A stretch of DNA of 64,000 nt, taken from the NCBI GenBank assembly GCA_004211885.1, contig SHBV01000004.1, positions 1-64,000 on the forward strand, in the 5' to 3' direction. Shown here one piece after another: positions 54,959 to 63,553 of the stretch. Under the pieces are notes generated by a model. That model was not told the DNA's origin, did not search any database, and saw only the letters and a program-made list of their open reading frames with translations. Each line of letters begins with the position of its first letter. Positions within the stretch are counted from its first letter, which is position 1. Source of the stretch: Verrucomicrobiaceae bacterium (GTDB lineage: Bacteria; Verrucomicrobiota; Verrucomicrobiia; Verrucomicrobiales; DEV007). The translations under genes were made by a program, and so were the position numbers.

Positions 54959-55348
54959 ATGATGAGAATATATCCCACTATCGCTTTAATATTTATTTCT
55001 CTATGTCTAACGAGTTGCCTAGATAAGAAGCCCAGATCGTTCTTTGCTGAAGATGGAATCATTGGCGGCGATGCAAAAAAAATTGGTAAAGAAGATGTAT
55101 TTATTCCAATCTCTTTCAAGACTTCGATTGTGCATTCTGCCCAGATATTTCATGATGTGGAGTGGGCTGAGAAGAATGGTGTGATTTATATAACTGCAAT
55201 TTTTAATGAGCCACCTTTTTCAAAAAAAATAGATTATTCAGGAGGCATCACTCTCAAGAATCCAAAATTACAAACATATGATCTTAAATATAAGGATCCA
55301 AATCCTGATGGGGGCATTCACGACATTAGTAAAATTAAGATGCCCTAA
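54959..55348 (+). CDS. Small lipoprotein, unknown function
   Basis: 129 residues. Signal peptide II with lipobox LTSC (Cys at residue 20), followed by a charged DKKPRSFF stretch. The mature domain (about 40-129) is a short beta-rich sequence without recognised motifs. It starts 8 nt after the previous lipoprotein gene. It does not look like a paralogue of its neighbours by eye. Confidence 0.72.
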   Translation: MMRIYPTIALIFISLCLTSCLDKKPRSFFAEDGIIGGDAKKIGKEDVFIPISFKTSIVHSAQIFHDVEWAEKNGVIYITAIFNEPPFSKKIDYSGGITLKNPKLQTYDLKYKDPNPDGGIHDISKIKMP

Positions 55349-55370
55349 AACCATTAGGATTTATTAATAG

Positions 55371-55940
55371 GTGAAAAGATTTTTAATAATCGTATTTTTG
55401 TTTCCCGTTCTGCTTCTTTTTTGGCTTTGGTATACCTTTGTGGGGCCTGGTTACTGGGCCGAATACAAGGACATTAAGGCGGAGCTGGAAAAGATCTCTG
55501 AGCTTGAAATTAAGGAGTTAGGATATAATAAGGATATTACCCTTGAGGATATATGGGCCGTTCTTCACGTTAAGGGGAAAGGGGATCTGACCGTTTATGG
55601 GCTTACTAGGGAATCCTTTGAAGAGCCAAAAAGGTTAGGTCTAGGTGCAATCGGAGGTTTTGATATTCGCTTTACAGGTAAGCAATTTATGGAAGTGACC
55701 AATGAAGCGGGGGATCGTGAGTCTATCAAAAGCGACGTTTCTGGGTACGCGATAACGATCATTGGTGGCGCATTTTCTGAAATGTTTCCATCAGATATAA
55801 AAAACGTACAAAGTTTAGTCAAAAATTACGATGGAGTATTAGAGGTTGTTTCGAAGTGGCCCGATGCAGATAACAAAAAATACTTACAAAGTGAGACGGG
55901 GAATGAATACAATTATTATACCGTTAAGACAGAGACTTAA
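55371..55940 (+). CDS. Small membrane-anchored protein, unknown function
   Basis: 189 residues from GTG. One strongly hydrophobic N-terminal segment (about 3-27, rich in Phe, Leu and Val, then GPGYWAEY) looks like a signal anchor rather than a cleaved signal. The rest is soluble, beginning with an acidic helix (KDIKAELEKISELEIKELG). No conserved family was recognised. It lies 22 nt after the second lipoprotein gene and 47 nt before the next gene. Confidence 0.7.
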   Translation: MKRFLIIVFLFPVLLLFWLWYTFVGPGYWAEYKDIKAELEKISELEIKELGYNKDITLEDIWAVLHVKGKGDLTVYGLTRESFEEPKRLGLGAIGGFDIRFTGKQFMEVTNEAGDRESIKSDVSGYAITIIGGAFSEMFPSDIKNVQSLVKNYDGVLEVVSKWPDADNKKYLQSETGNEYNYYTVKTET

Positions 55941-55987
55941 GAGAAAAATTGAATTGACCTTTATACTTTGTAACACAAAGTAAACAT

Positions 55988-56503
55988 ATGAAGATGCCTC
56001 TAATTGCTCTATTGTTTTTTATAATCAACTCTTTTTTGGTGGCTTATGGTTGCGATGAAAAAGAGCCAGAGAGAGGAACGGTTCAGTTTTTTGAGAAAAT
56101 ATATAAGACTAAGATTGAAGGATTGAAGCCGATCCAAGAGTTCTCTGATCCTGACCAGTTCTATACTGCAATTGCACGACAAGTGGGGATACCACAACTT
56201 GCATTCAAGGCCGTGGAGGAAAAATTTGGATGGAAACAGTCAGAAGAATTTTACCTTAGCGCTATGGTTAAAGGGTCATCGATTGAGGATGACTGGGGAG
56301 TCATGGTCGTGAGGTTTAGCAAGAAAGTTGCTGAGCAAATTCGCAAGGATAAAGCGGGCGGAAAACCTATTCCCAAAGAGATAGCCAAAAATGCTATGGA
56401 GATGAAGTTTGTTGTAATTGATTATGACGGAAATATCTCTTTTCCTCAGGAGAAAAAGAACTCTCCAAAAGAAGAAAAACCCCAAGCTGAAGAGCCTAAG
56501 TAG
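55988..56503 (+). CDS. Small exported protein with charged C-terminus, unknown function
   Basis: 171 residues. Hydrophobic N-terminus (about 3-20) followed by VAYGCDEKE; the Cys could be a lipobox residue (VAYGC fits loosely). The mature part has an alpha-beta look and ends with a Lys/Glu/Pro-rich tail (about 152-171) that is probably disordered. Family unknown. Last of the four-gene group, 79 nt before the tRNA gene. Confidence 0.68.
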   Translation: MKMPLIALLFFIINSFLVAYGCDEKEPERGTVQFFEKIYKTKIEGLKPIQEFSDPDQFYTAIARQVGIPQLAFKAVEEKFGWKQSEEFYLSAMVKGSSIEDDWGVMVVRFSKKVAEQIRKDKAGGKPIPKEIAKNAMEMKFVVIDYDGNISFPQEKKNSPKEEKPQAEEPK

Positions 56504-56526
56504 TTTGAGTTCCTTCGGTGATGTTT

Positions 56527-56554
56527 TTCTTGTTGAAAAAATCTCAAATAATAG
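56527..56554 (+). promoter_or_regulatory. Possible promoter of the tRNA-Thr gene
   Basis: TTCTTG (56527-56532) and TAATAG (56549-56554) are spaced by 16 nt and lie 28 nt upstream of the tRNA. Four of six -35 bases and five of six -10 bases match the consensus. Pattern only. Confidence 0.35.
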
Positions 56555-56582
56555 GAGATTCTACGCCCATCTCGATGTAGAT

Positions 56583-56658
56583 GCCGGCTTAGCTCAGTTG
56601 GTAGAGCAACTGATTTGTAATCAGTAGGTCGACGGTTCGAGTCCGTCAGCCGGCTCCA
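56583..56658 (+). tRNA. tRNA-Thr (anticodon TGT)
   Basis: A complete cloverleaf of 76 nt. The acceptor stem GCCGGCT pairs with AGCCGGC, with discriminator T and the CCA end encoded (56656-56658). The anticodon stem ACTGA/TCAGT encloses the loop TTTGTAA, so the anticodon is TGT (56616-56618), reading ACA threonine codons. The T arm has GACGG/CCGTC and loop TTCGAGT. The two short hairpins downstream lack a T tract. Confidence 0.97.
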
Positions 56659-56884
56659 TTTACAAATCCCTGTAGATACAAGGGTTTAGTTCATTAAAGC
56701 CACTGTCATCATCTGACAGGAGGGACTCGCAATGGCAAGTTGATACACTAACTAGGTCAGTTGTTTATAGATCTCTTTAAAATCTGAAAATAATCATCAC
56801 CTAATGTTACTTTGGTAATGTTAAGATCGATTTTTAGTCGCTCCATAATCAGTTAGAAGCCTCCTAAGAAAATCAATCAATTAC
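56659..56884. other. Intergenic region after tRNA-Thr
   Basis: 226 nt without a gene. A perfect 6-bp hairpin with a 5-nt loop lies at 56703-56719 (CTGTCA/TGACAG), but no poly-T follows, so a terminator is not called. A weaker bulged stem lies at about 56664-56687. No copy of the tRNA 3' end was found downstream by eye. Confidence 0.45.
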
Positions 56885-59758
56885 ATGAACATAATTAAGC
56901 ACCTAGCTCTTATCTATTTTTTTGCAGCGTTTTCTTGTTTCGCTTCAACGAAACCTAATATCGTTATCATTCTGACAGATGATCAGGGCTATGCTGATAT
57001 TAGCTTTAATCCCGATCATCCCAAGGAAGTCTCAACTCCTCATATGGATGAGTTGGCAAGAGAAGGGGTGTTTTTCTCTCAAGCCTACACAAGTGGACAC
57101 GTGTGCTCACCAACACGTGCAGGCCTAATGCTGGGTCGTTACCAACAGCGCGTAGGAATTTATACTGCCGGTGATGGTGGCCGCGGATTTGACCCTAAGT
57201 TACCGATTTTTCCAACTTTCTTACCAAATGAATATACTAGTACTGCAATCGGAAAGTGGCATCTGGGACTCGATGAGGATTTTCCAGAACTCAAGTGGCA
57301 TGCCTTGAACAGGGGATTCAGCGAGTGTTACAAGTTTATGGGTAGAGGAGGGCACGACTACTTTAAACTTCAGGGGGTAAAGAGCAACGATTACGCTCCA
57401 GTCTACCGCAACAAAAAACGACTCACCGACAATGAATATAAAGGCTACATGACGACACGCCTTACCGAGGAGGCAGTGGATTTTATCGATAGGAAAAAAG
57501 CAGACCCGTTTTTCCTATATCTTGCTTATAACGCAGTACACGCTCCGGCGCAGGCACCCAAAGAGGACATCGAGCGATACAAGAAAAAATTTCCTCAGAT
57601 ATCCGAGAAACGCGCAACGCTCATGGCCATGCTCTATCACCTTGACCTTGGAGTCGGTGCTGTCGTTAAAAAGCTTAAAGACGAAAATTTGTGGCAAAAC
57701 ACACTGTTGTTTTTCCTGACAGACAATGGTGGTTCCAAGGCAATGGAGGCCAATAACGGCAGTCTACGCGGTTTTAAAGGGAGCCTCTATGAGGGAGGTA
57801 TAAGGACGCCTTGGATAATGAGCTGGCCTGAAAAATTCAAGGGCGGACGCATCATTAAAACACCGGTCAGTTCCATTGATATTTTACCCACGGTAATTGA
57901 TGCTATCGACACAAAGGTTCCGGAAGGGACCAAATTTGATGGTAAGAGCATTTTGCCAATAGTTACCGGCCAATCAGACTCTCATCACACGAACATGTTT
58001 TGGAACAGCGGACCCCCAAAGGGAGAATGGGCAGTACGTCAGGGCAACTGGAAAGTTCACGGGTTAGGAGAAAAATATAACTTATTTAACCTTGTTGCAG
58101 ATCCCTCCGAAACTAAAGATCTCACCGCAGAGAATCCTGAAAAGGCAAGCGAACTCTTCGGTCTCCATAAGAAGTGGCTCAAAACGATGGTTCAATCTGC
58201 CGGAACCAAAAAATCTTCACAACCATCTGCTGATGAGGCGAAGGACAAAAAGAATCCGCGTGAGATTAAGAGAGAACAAAAACGTGAGGAGCGCAGGAAA
58301 ATGCGTAAAAAACAAAAATCCAAAACTCCTGCAAAGACCCCAAATATACTTTTCGTCGTGTGTGATGATCTGAATTCACATGTCACACCATCGGGATACA
58401 GGTGGATTCAAACTCCCGCTTTGGATGATTTAGCTGCCGATTCTATGACATTCAGCCGAGCGTATTGCCAGTATCCTGTTTGCGGACCCTCTCGTGCCTC
58501 ATTCCTCAGTGGATTGTATCCAGAAACAACAGGAGTCCTTAACAACACTTCAGACATTCGGAAATCACGTCCGGACAGTGTTTCAATGCCGGAACACTTC
58601 AAATCCAACGGCTACTGGACCGCTAGCGTAGGAAAAATTTTCCATTCAACACGTCATCAACAAGGTGAAGTTGCTTGGCATGAACAAATCATGTTTCAGA
58701 ATGACGAATTGCCTCAGGTAACGAAAGCAAGACAAACTTATGAAGCTAAAAATGGTTCAGTCGATTTGCGAGCCAACCGCAAAAACTGGAAAGCCCACCT
58801 GCAGAAACTCTCCACGCAGACTAGGGGACAAACGCCCCCGGGATATGGGCCAACGGGTCTAAGGGATGAACAGCACAAGGACGGCAAAAATGTGAGGCAA
58901 ATCATAAATTGGATTGATCAGAAGAAATATGGCGAGAAACCTTTCTTCATTGCATGTGGAATCCAAAAACCACATGTACCCTTTCTGGCGCCACAAAAGT
59001 ACTTTGACCAATACCCTCCGAAAGAATTAAAGCTTCCTCTAAGCCCCGCTAATGACTGGAGAGACATCCCAAAACTTGCCATGGTGAAACGCTTTCAAGC
59101 TTTTGGTTTCGAGATGGGTCGGGAAAACGACAGTCTGCGAAGGGAATACACTCAGGCTTACCATGCATGTATCTCTTATATTGATGCACAACTTGGATTA
59201 TTATTTAAGTCCCTTCGTGAACACAATCTTTGGGATAATACCATCGTAATATTCACCTCAGATCATGGGTACCACCTTGGCGAGCATTTCATGTGGGGAA
59301 AGGTCACCCTCTTTGAAGAATGCGCCAGAGTGCCGCTCATCATTCGTGTTCCTGGATTGACCCGTAAAGGGACAAAGACCAACGCACTCGTTGAACTTGT
59401 GGACTTTCACCCGACTTTGCTTGAACTTTGTGGACTAAAGGCAAAAGGTTCCTTACAAGGCAAAAGCCTTGTGCCGCTTCTGCGTGATCCTGATGCTCCA
59501 GGAAAAAAATATGCCTATACTGTCGTTAGTCGGGGCACAAAACTCGGTCGTTCAATTCGCACTAATGACTGGCGCTATGCTGAATGGGGAGAATCGAAGA
59601 TGGCTGAACTTTACAACCTTAAAGATGATCCTCAGGAATACACTAATCTTGCCGTAAAAGAGGCTTTTAAAACACAGCTTGGAAAAATGAAACAACTTCT
59701 TTCTGAAGCGCAAAAAACAGCCGGAAGTCTCAACCAAACAACCCTTTCAGATGATTAA
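56885..59758 (+). CDS. Two-domain sulfatase fusion (secreted)
   Basis: 957 residues with one signal peptide (about 1-20). Sulfatase domain 1 (about 23-435) has the active-site motif CSPTR (C74-R78) and arylsulfatase A-like features ([38 protein letters not shown]). A very basic linker (about 441-484, dense in Lys/Arg/Glu) leads into sulfatase domain 2 (about 485-957). Domain 2 opens PNILFVVCDDLNSH and has CGPSR (C533-R537), resembling iduronate-2-sulfatase-type enzymes (DHGYHLGEHFMWGK). Domain 2 has no signal of its own, consistent with fusion of two ancestral neighbours. Each domain keeps the Cys and Arg needed for formylglycine formation, so both may be active on different sulfate positions of one glycan; that pairing is inference. 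Confidence 0.92.
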   Translation: MNIIKHLALIYFFAAFSCFASTKPNIVIILTDDQGYADISFNPDHPKEVSTPHMDELAREGVFFSQAYTSGHVCSPTRAGLMLGRYQQRVGIYTAGDGGRGFDPKLPIFPTFLPNEYTSTAIGKWHLGLDEDFPELKWHALNRGFSECYKFMGRGGHDYFKLQGVKSNDYAPVYRNKKRLTDNEYKGYMTTRLTEEAVDFIDRKKADPFFLYLAYNAVHAPAQAPKEDIERYKKKFPQISEKRATLMAMLYHLDLGVGAVVKKLKDENLWQNTLLFFLTDNGGSKAMEANNGSLRGFKGSLYEGGIRTPWIMSWPEKFKGGRIIKTPVSSIDILPTVIDAIDTKVPEGTKFDGKSILPIVTGQSDSHHTNMFWNSGPPKGEWAVRQGNWKVHGLGEKYNLFNLVADPSETKDLTAENPEKASELFGLHKKWLKTMVQSAGTKKSSQPSADEAKDKKNPREIKREQKREERRKMRKKQKSKTPAKTPNILFVVCDDLNSHVTPSGYRWIQTPALDDLAADSMTFSRAYCQYPVCGPSRASFLSGLYPETTGVLNNTSDIRKSRPDSVSMPEHFKSNGYWTASVGKIFHSTRHQQGEVAWHEQIMFQNDELPQVTKARQTYEAKNGSVDLRANRKNWKAHLQKLSTQTRGQTPPGYGPTGLRDEQHKDGKNVRQIINWIDQKKYGEKPFFIACGIQKPHVPFLAPQKYFDQYPPKELKLPLSPANDWRDIPKLAMVKRFQAFGFEMGRENDSLRREYTQAYHACISYIDAQLGLLFKSLREHNLWDNTIVIFTSDHGYHLGEHFMWGKVTLFEECARVPLIIRVPGLTRKGTKTNALVELVDFHPTLLELCGLKAKGSLQGKSLVPLLRDPDAPGKKYAYTVVSRGTKLGRSIRTNDWRYAEWGESKMAELYNLKDDPQEYTNLAVKEAFKTQLGKMKQLLSEAQKTAGSLNQTTLSDD

Positions 59759-59825
59759 AGTCATCGAAATGACACGATCAGTGTAAAGCGTGTTCAACCA
59801 CACCTGCCTTTATCAAAAAATCACT

Positions 59826-61562
59826 ATGAAATTCTTTCTGTCATTTTCGCTCTTCTGTTTGTCGGCAATGTTTGGTAAAGCCGCTCATGAAAATCGGCCT
59901 AATGTTATCATGTTTTTGATCGACGATCAGAATCCATCAAGTATAGCCGCCTTTGGGGGCGATACCTACACTCCCAATCTCGACCGCATGGCAAAGGAAG
60001 GAATGAAGTTTACTCGTGCTTACGTCAGTAGCTCGGTTTGTACTCCTTCTCGATACAGCTTTCTAACCGGTCGTTTTGCTGGTAATTCACATAGCAAACT
60101 GTACGCCGAAGCGGTCGGCGGTAAAAAGAATCAAGGACTTCCCAATTTCAATGTTGCACTGGAACGCGACAAAATGAACGTTGGGAATGTTCTACGTGAA
60201 GCTGGGTATACCACCGGATTTGTTGGAAAATTCCACCTGACTTCCAAATTAGATTTTCCGGAGTTCTACAAAGGCAAAGAAAAATGGATAGACATTCCCA
60301 AAAACGCTAGCACTGGGCCTGAAACCTCGGCTCAATTCAGACACAACGAACGCTGGATGCGTCGTTATCTCAAAACGCTGGGCTTTTCTTGGGCAAAAAA
60401 TGTCTACCCGCAGAATACGCCTTCGCCCTATTCCGTGCACAACCCAGAGTGGACGACGGTAGCAGCTCTAGAATTCATTGAACAGAATAAGAAGGGCCCC
60501 TTTTACCTTCATCTTTGTAGTACCTTGCTCCATGGGCCGGATAAGTCATGGCGAAAATCCATGGATCATCCACTCATTACAGGAGAGGGCAAAGTTAAAA
60601 GCCTTCCGAAGGTAATGACTCCTCGTGCAGAGCTTCTCAAAACAATCACTGAAAAAGGTTTCGATCCCGACAGTCATGTGGCTGGTGAAGCATGGATCGA
60701 CGATTCACTTGGTGCAATTTTCCGGAAACTTAAAGAACTGGGAATCGATGACAATACTCTAGTGGTTTTTGCGCCGGATCATGGTCGCGATGGTAAAGCA
60801 TCCGTCTTTTCATACGGGAGTTGCCAAGTGCCCATGATCATGCGTTGGCCAAGAGGAATCACTGCAGGGCAGGTTTGTGAAGGGCTCGTGCAGAATATTG
60901 ACCTTGTACCCACTTTCTTCGAGCTGGGTAAAGTGGAGAAACCGAAGTCTTACCGGATCGATGGACAGAGTCTAACCCCTCTTTTTAAAAACGGAAAAGC
61001 CAAAGATTGGCGGAATCACCTTTATCTTGAAATGGGAGCTGCGCGGGCAACGGTCACCAAAGACTGGTCCTACATTGCCGTTCGCTATACTCAAGAACAA
61101 ATCGCTACCATCAAGAGAGTTACGATGCAAAACCTACCTAGAGCCATGTCCTATATTGGACGTTTGGGCATTGGAGTGAGGGGTGCAGATCGTCCTGGCT
61201 TCTTTGACGAAGATCAACTCTATGATTTAAAGAAAGATCCGAAGGAAATGAAGAATCTTGCTTATAATAAATCTCAGGCCACTCGTATCAAAGAGATGCG
61301 TTATCTCATGGGGAAGGACCTCGAAGCTATTGGTCGTCCTTTTGGAGAGTTTATTCCAGGAGGGAATACTGCAGAACCCGGCCAAATAGACAAACAGATT
61401 GGAATTGTTAAAAAGCTTATAATCAGGGGTAAAACGGTAACGGTCCCAGAAGCTTTGAAGAAAGATTTGGGAGCTACTGACGAACAACCTCAAGACGACA
61501 AAGCGAAAAGAAAAGCGAAACGCGAAGCGCGTAGAAAGACTCGCGAAGAAGCTAAAAAATAA
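59826..61562 (+). CDS. Secreted Cys-type sulfatase with basic C-terminal tail
   Basis: 578 residues from ATG at 59826, where the signal peptide starts (MKFFLSFSLFCLSAMFGKAA); an upstream GTG at 59790 is less likely. Active-site motif CTPSR (C72-R76), preceded by MFLIDDQNP, so one of the usual metal-binding pair is an Asp-Asp-Gln. FVGKFHLT and APDHGRDGKASVFSYGSC replace the usual GKWH and DNG motifs, as in sulfatases acting on polysaccharides. The last 20 residues are Lys/Arg/Glu-rich (DDKAKRKAKREAR...), resembling the linker in the upstream fusion. It starts 67 nt after the fusion gene, so co-transcription is likely. Confidence 0.92.
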   Translation: MKFFLSFSLFCLSAMFGKAAHENRPNVIMFLIDDQNPSSIAAFGGDTYTPNLDRMAKEGMKFTRAYVSSSVCTPSRYSFLTGRFAGNSHSKLYAEAVGGKKNQGLPNFNVALERDKMNVGNVLREAGYTTGFVGKFHLTSKLDFPEFYKGKEKWIDIPKNASTGPETSAQFRHNERWMRRYLKTLGFSWAKNVYPQNTPSPYSVHNPEWTTVAALEFIEQNKKGPFYLHLCSTLLHGPDKSWRKSMDHPLITGEGKVKSLPKVMTPRAELLKTITEKGFDPDSHVAGEAWIDDSLGAIFRKLKELGIDDNTLVVFAPDHGRDGKASVFSYGSCQVPMIMRWPRGITAGQVCEGLVQNIDLVPTFFELGKVEKPKSYRIDGQSLTPLFKNGKAKDWRNHLYLEMGAARATVTKDWSYIAVRYTQEQIATIKRVTMQNLPRAMSYIGRLGIGVRGADRPGFFDEDQLYDLKKDPKEMKNLAYNKSQATRIKEMRYLMGKDLEAIGRPFGEFIPGGNTAEPGQIDKQIGIVKKLIIRGKTVTVPEALKKDLGATDEQPQDDKAKRKAKREARRKTREEAKK

Positions 61563-61652
61563 CTCATGAACCCCGCACCCTGACCAACGGGCAATGATTC
61601 ATGGTCAGTTATTCGTTGGTTAATGATTCTGGCACATGGCCTAAGACCTTTT

Positions 61653-62204
61653 CTAATTCTTAACAGGAGAAAAGGTTTCTTCGATTAATTCGCCTTTTTC
61701 GTTCCATTGCTTACTAGAAATTTTTTCACCATTCTTGAAGTTTGCCTCACTCTTTTTCTGCCCGTTTGTAAACCAATAAATATTTACCCCGTCCCGCCTT
61801 CCATTCTTTGAGTTAATTTCAAAGTACTTCTGCCCATTATTAAGCCACATCATATTTGACCCATGAAGTTTACCGTTCTCATAATTCATTTTCTGTCTGA
61901 TTTTACCATCCTTATACCAAAAAACTTTTAGTCCATGCGACTTGCCTTTGTCATAGTCTTCTTCTGACTTTTTCTGCCCGCTTTGGTAAAACGAGAAAAA
62001 TTTTCCTGTATAAGGTACGCTTGAACCTTTAACATACAATTTGCCTTTAAGCTTTTCTGTTTCTTCCTCAGTAACGCCATCTAATTGAGGCTCAACTTCA
62101 GTTACATCTTCTCCAAGTTTAGAACTCGTGGTGTCTTCTTTATTTTCCCCGCATCCGATTGTGAATAGGGCAAGGGAAAAGAGTAGCAGTAAGAGCTTAG
62201 TCAC
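61653..62204 (-). CDS. MORN-variant-repeat lipoprotein
   Basis: 183 residues. Signal with lipobox TIGC (Cys at about residue 18), then an acidic linker. Residues about 60-170 hold four to five MORN_2-like repeats of about 22 residues (for example GKSHGLKVFWYKDGKIRQ and GKLHGSNMMWLNNGQKYFE). Proteins like this are often labelled YwqK-family antitoxins, but here the lipoprotein signal and lack of a toxin neighbour argue for a cell-envelope role. It converges on the sulfatase at 59826. Confidence 0.85.
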   Translation of the reverse strand: MTKLLLLLFSLALFTIGCGENKEDTTSSKLGEDVTEVEPQLDGVTEEETEKLKGKLYVKGSSVPYTGKFFSFYQSGQKKSEEDYDKGKSHGLKVFWYKDGKIRQKMNYENGKLHGSNMMWLNNGQKYFEINSKNGRRDGVNIYWFTNGQKKSEANFKNGEKISSKQWNEKGELIEETFSPVKN

Positions 62205-62336
62205 CCCAAATTTTAACAGATCAATTCAACCTAACCAATTAGAAATTCCCTCTTTGATTATAATGATAACCTCTAAAGGTGAGGCAGTATTCAAAAATAT
62301 GATCAAGATCTATTAATTAGCCAACAGCTAAATAGA

Positions 62337-63371
62337 TCATGGCTTATGTTTCAGGCGGAAGAAATATTTCCTCTGAGCACTATCTAGAAAATCGGAGATT
62401 GGATGAGTTTCTGAATCGCTGGTAAGAGTAAATGAGTGTGATACCTGCCAATCTTTGAGGTCCACGCTTCTCTGCAGTTCGTAAGTTTCGCCAACTCCCC
62501 CGAAGAAAGTGACGCTATTATTTTTATAGTCAAAGCTGATGATGGGATCGATGGAGGTTTGCTGGGGTTGACCTTCGCCATAATAACTTGGAGTCCAGAT
62601 CGATTTAATCTCAAGTGCTTGAGTGCTTGTTCCTGACCATCTGTTTGCATTGTCCTTGGCAACAAAATTAATATATATCCTGTTAGTTTGTGGGCTAATC
62701 ACGTCATTGGTAAATCCATTATTCGTTAACCATAAGTTCAGATCCATTAGTGCATTTTCCAGATTGATTTTCACTTCTCTGAACCCGTTCCCCACAAATC
62801 TAGTTGTGACATGATTGGGATTTAAATTTTGCCCCTCTTCCCAGACAGAATGCCAATATGAACCATCATTTTTGCCTACCCATAAATCTAATGTAAAATA
62901 ACTGTTACTTTTATATTGGAAAAGTAAATGGTCCTGATTGTTCTTTGATAAATCTATTCTTGGGCTGACGATATAACTATTAATTACCTGCTGAGTGTAT
63001 CGAGTGGCATTGCTTGGGACGAACGGGTCAATGGATCGTACGCGTAAACCATTATTACCATCAGACAAAACAGCTCTTTCAAATCTATTTGATGTGACCG
63101 TTTTAAAATCTTCCCATACTAGCGTTGTCGTTTGTTCCCAGATGCCTCCCCAGCCGTTTGGCACGCCACCGCCATTGTTCCCGCCTGTCGTGATCCATTC
63201 GCCATAATTAATTTGTTTAGATTGAGTGACTGGCACCCAACCATTCAAATCACTGCTCAGATCAACTTGCCTCAGCCCTAACTGGATCGCCTCATCATTA
63301 GCCTCTGACTTTGGAAGGTGTAAAAATAGAATTACAAAACAAATAACAGTATAGCGGTAGTGTGAAAACAT
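62337..63371 (-). CDS. Secreted protein of unknown function
   Basis: 344 residues with a signal peptide (about 1-24). No domain was recognised. The N-terminal two-thirds are beta-rich and rich in Asn, Gly and Trp (WGGIWEQTTTLVWEDF; LLFQYKSNSYFTLDLWVGKN), suggesting a carbohydrate-binding-like sandwich, but this is only an impression. The C-terminal 55 residues match the recurring module in this window (YELQRSVDLKDW...YFFRLKHK). It stands alone, 132 nt before the MORN gene on the same strand. Confidence 0.7.
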   Translation of the reverse strand: MFSHYRYTVICFVILFLHLPKSEANDEAIQLGLRQVDLSSDLNGWVPVTQSKQINYGEWITTGGNNGGGVPNGWGGIWEQTTTLVWEDFKTVTSNRFERAVLSDGNNGLRVRSIDPFVPSNATRYTQQVINSYIVSPRIDLSKNNQDHLLFQYKSNSYFTLDLWVGKNDGSYWHSVWEEGQNLNPNHVTTRFVGNGFREVKINLENALMDLNLWLTNNGFTNDVISPQTNRIYINFVAKDNANRWSGTSTQALEIKSIWTPSYYGEGQPQQTSIDPIISFDYKNNSVTFFGGVGETYELQRSVDLKDWQVSHSFTLTSDSETHPISDFLDSAQRKYFFRLKHKP

Positions 63372-63553
63372 TGGGGGAAATATTAATAGCGGATAATACT
63401 AACAGTGCAATAATTAAATTCTAACATTATTCACGATATTTTTTTATAAAAACTTTTGCTATCAATCTTATAGGCTAGGTCAGTAGCATCAACCGCGTGA
63501 AGCAGTAAGACTAATGAGTTTAAGAGAATTATTAATATAGATCTTTTTATACC

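Noticed and set aside
56703..56719. Rho-independent terminator after tRNA-Thr
   Set aside because: The 6-bp hairpin is perfect but no T tract follows.
61653..62204. Antitoxin of a toxin-antitoxin pair (YwqK label)
   Set aside because: It has a lipoprotein signal and no toxin gene beside it; MORN-type repeats alone do not show an antitoxin.
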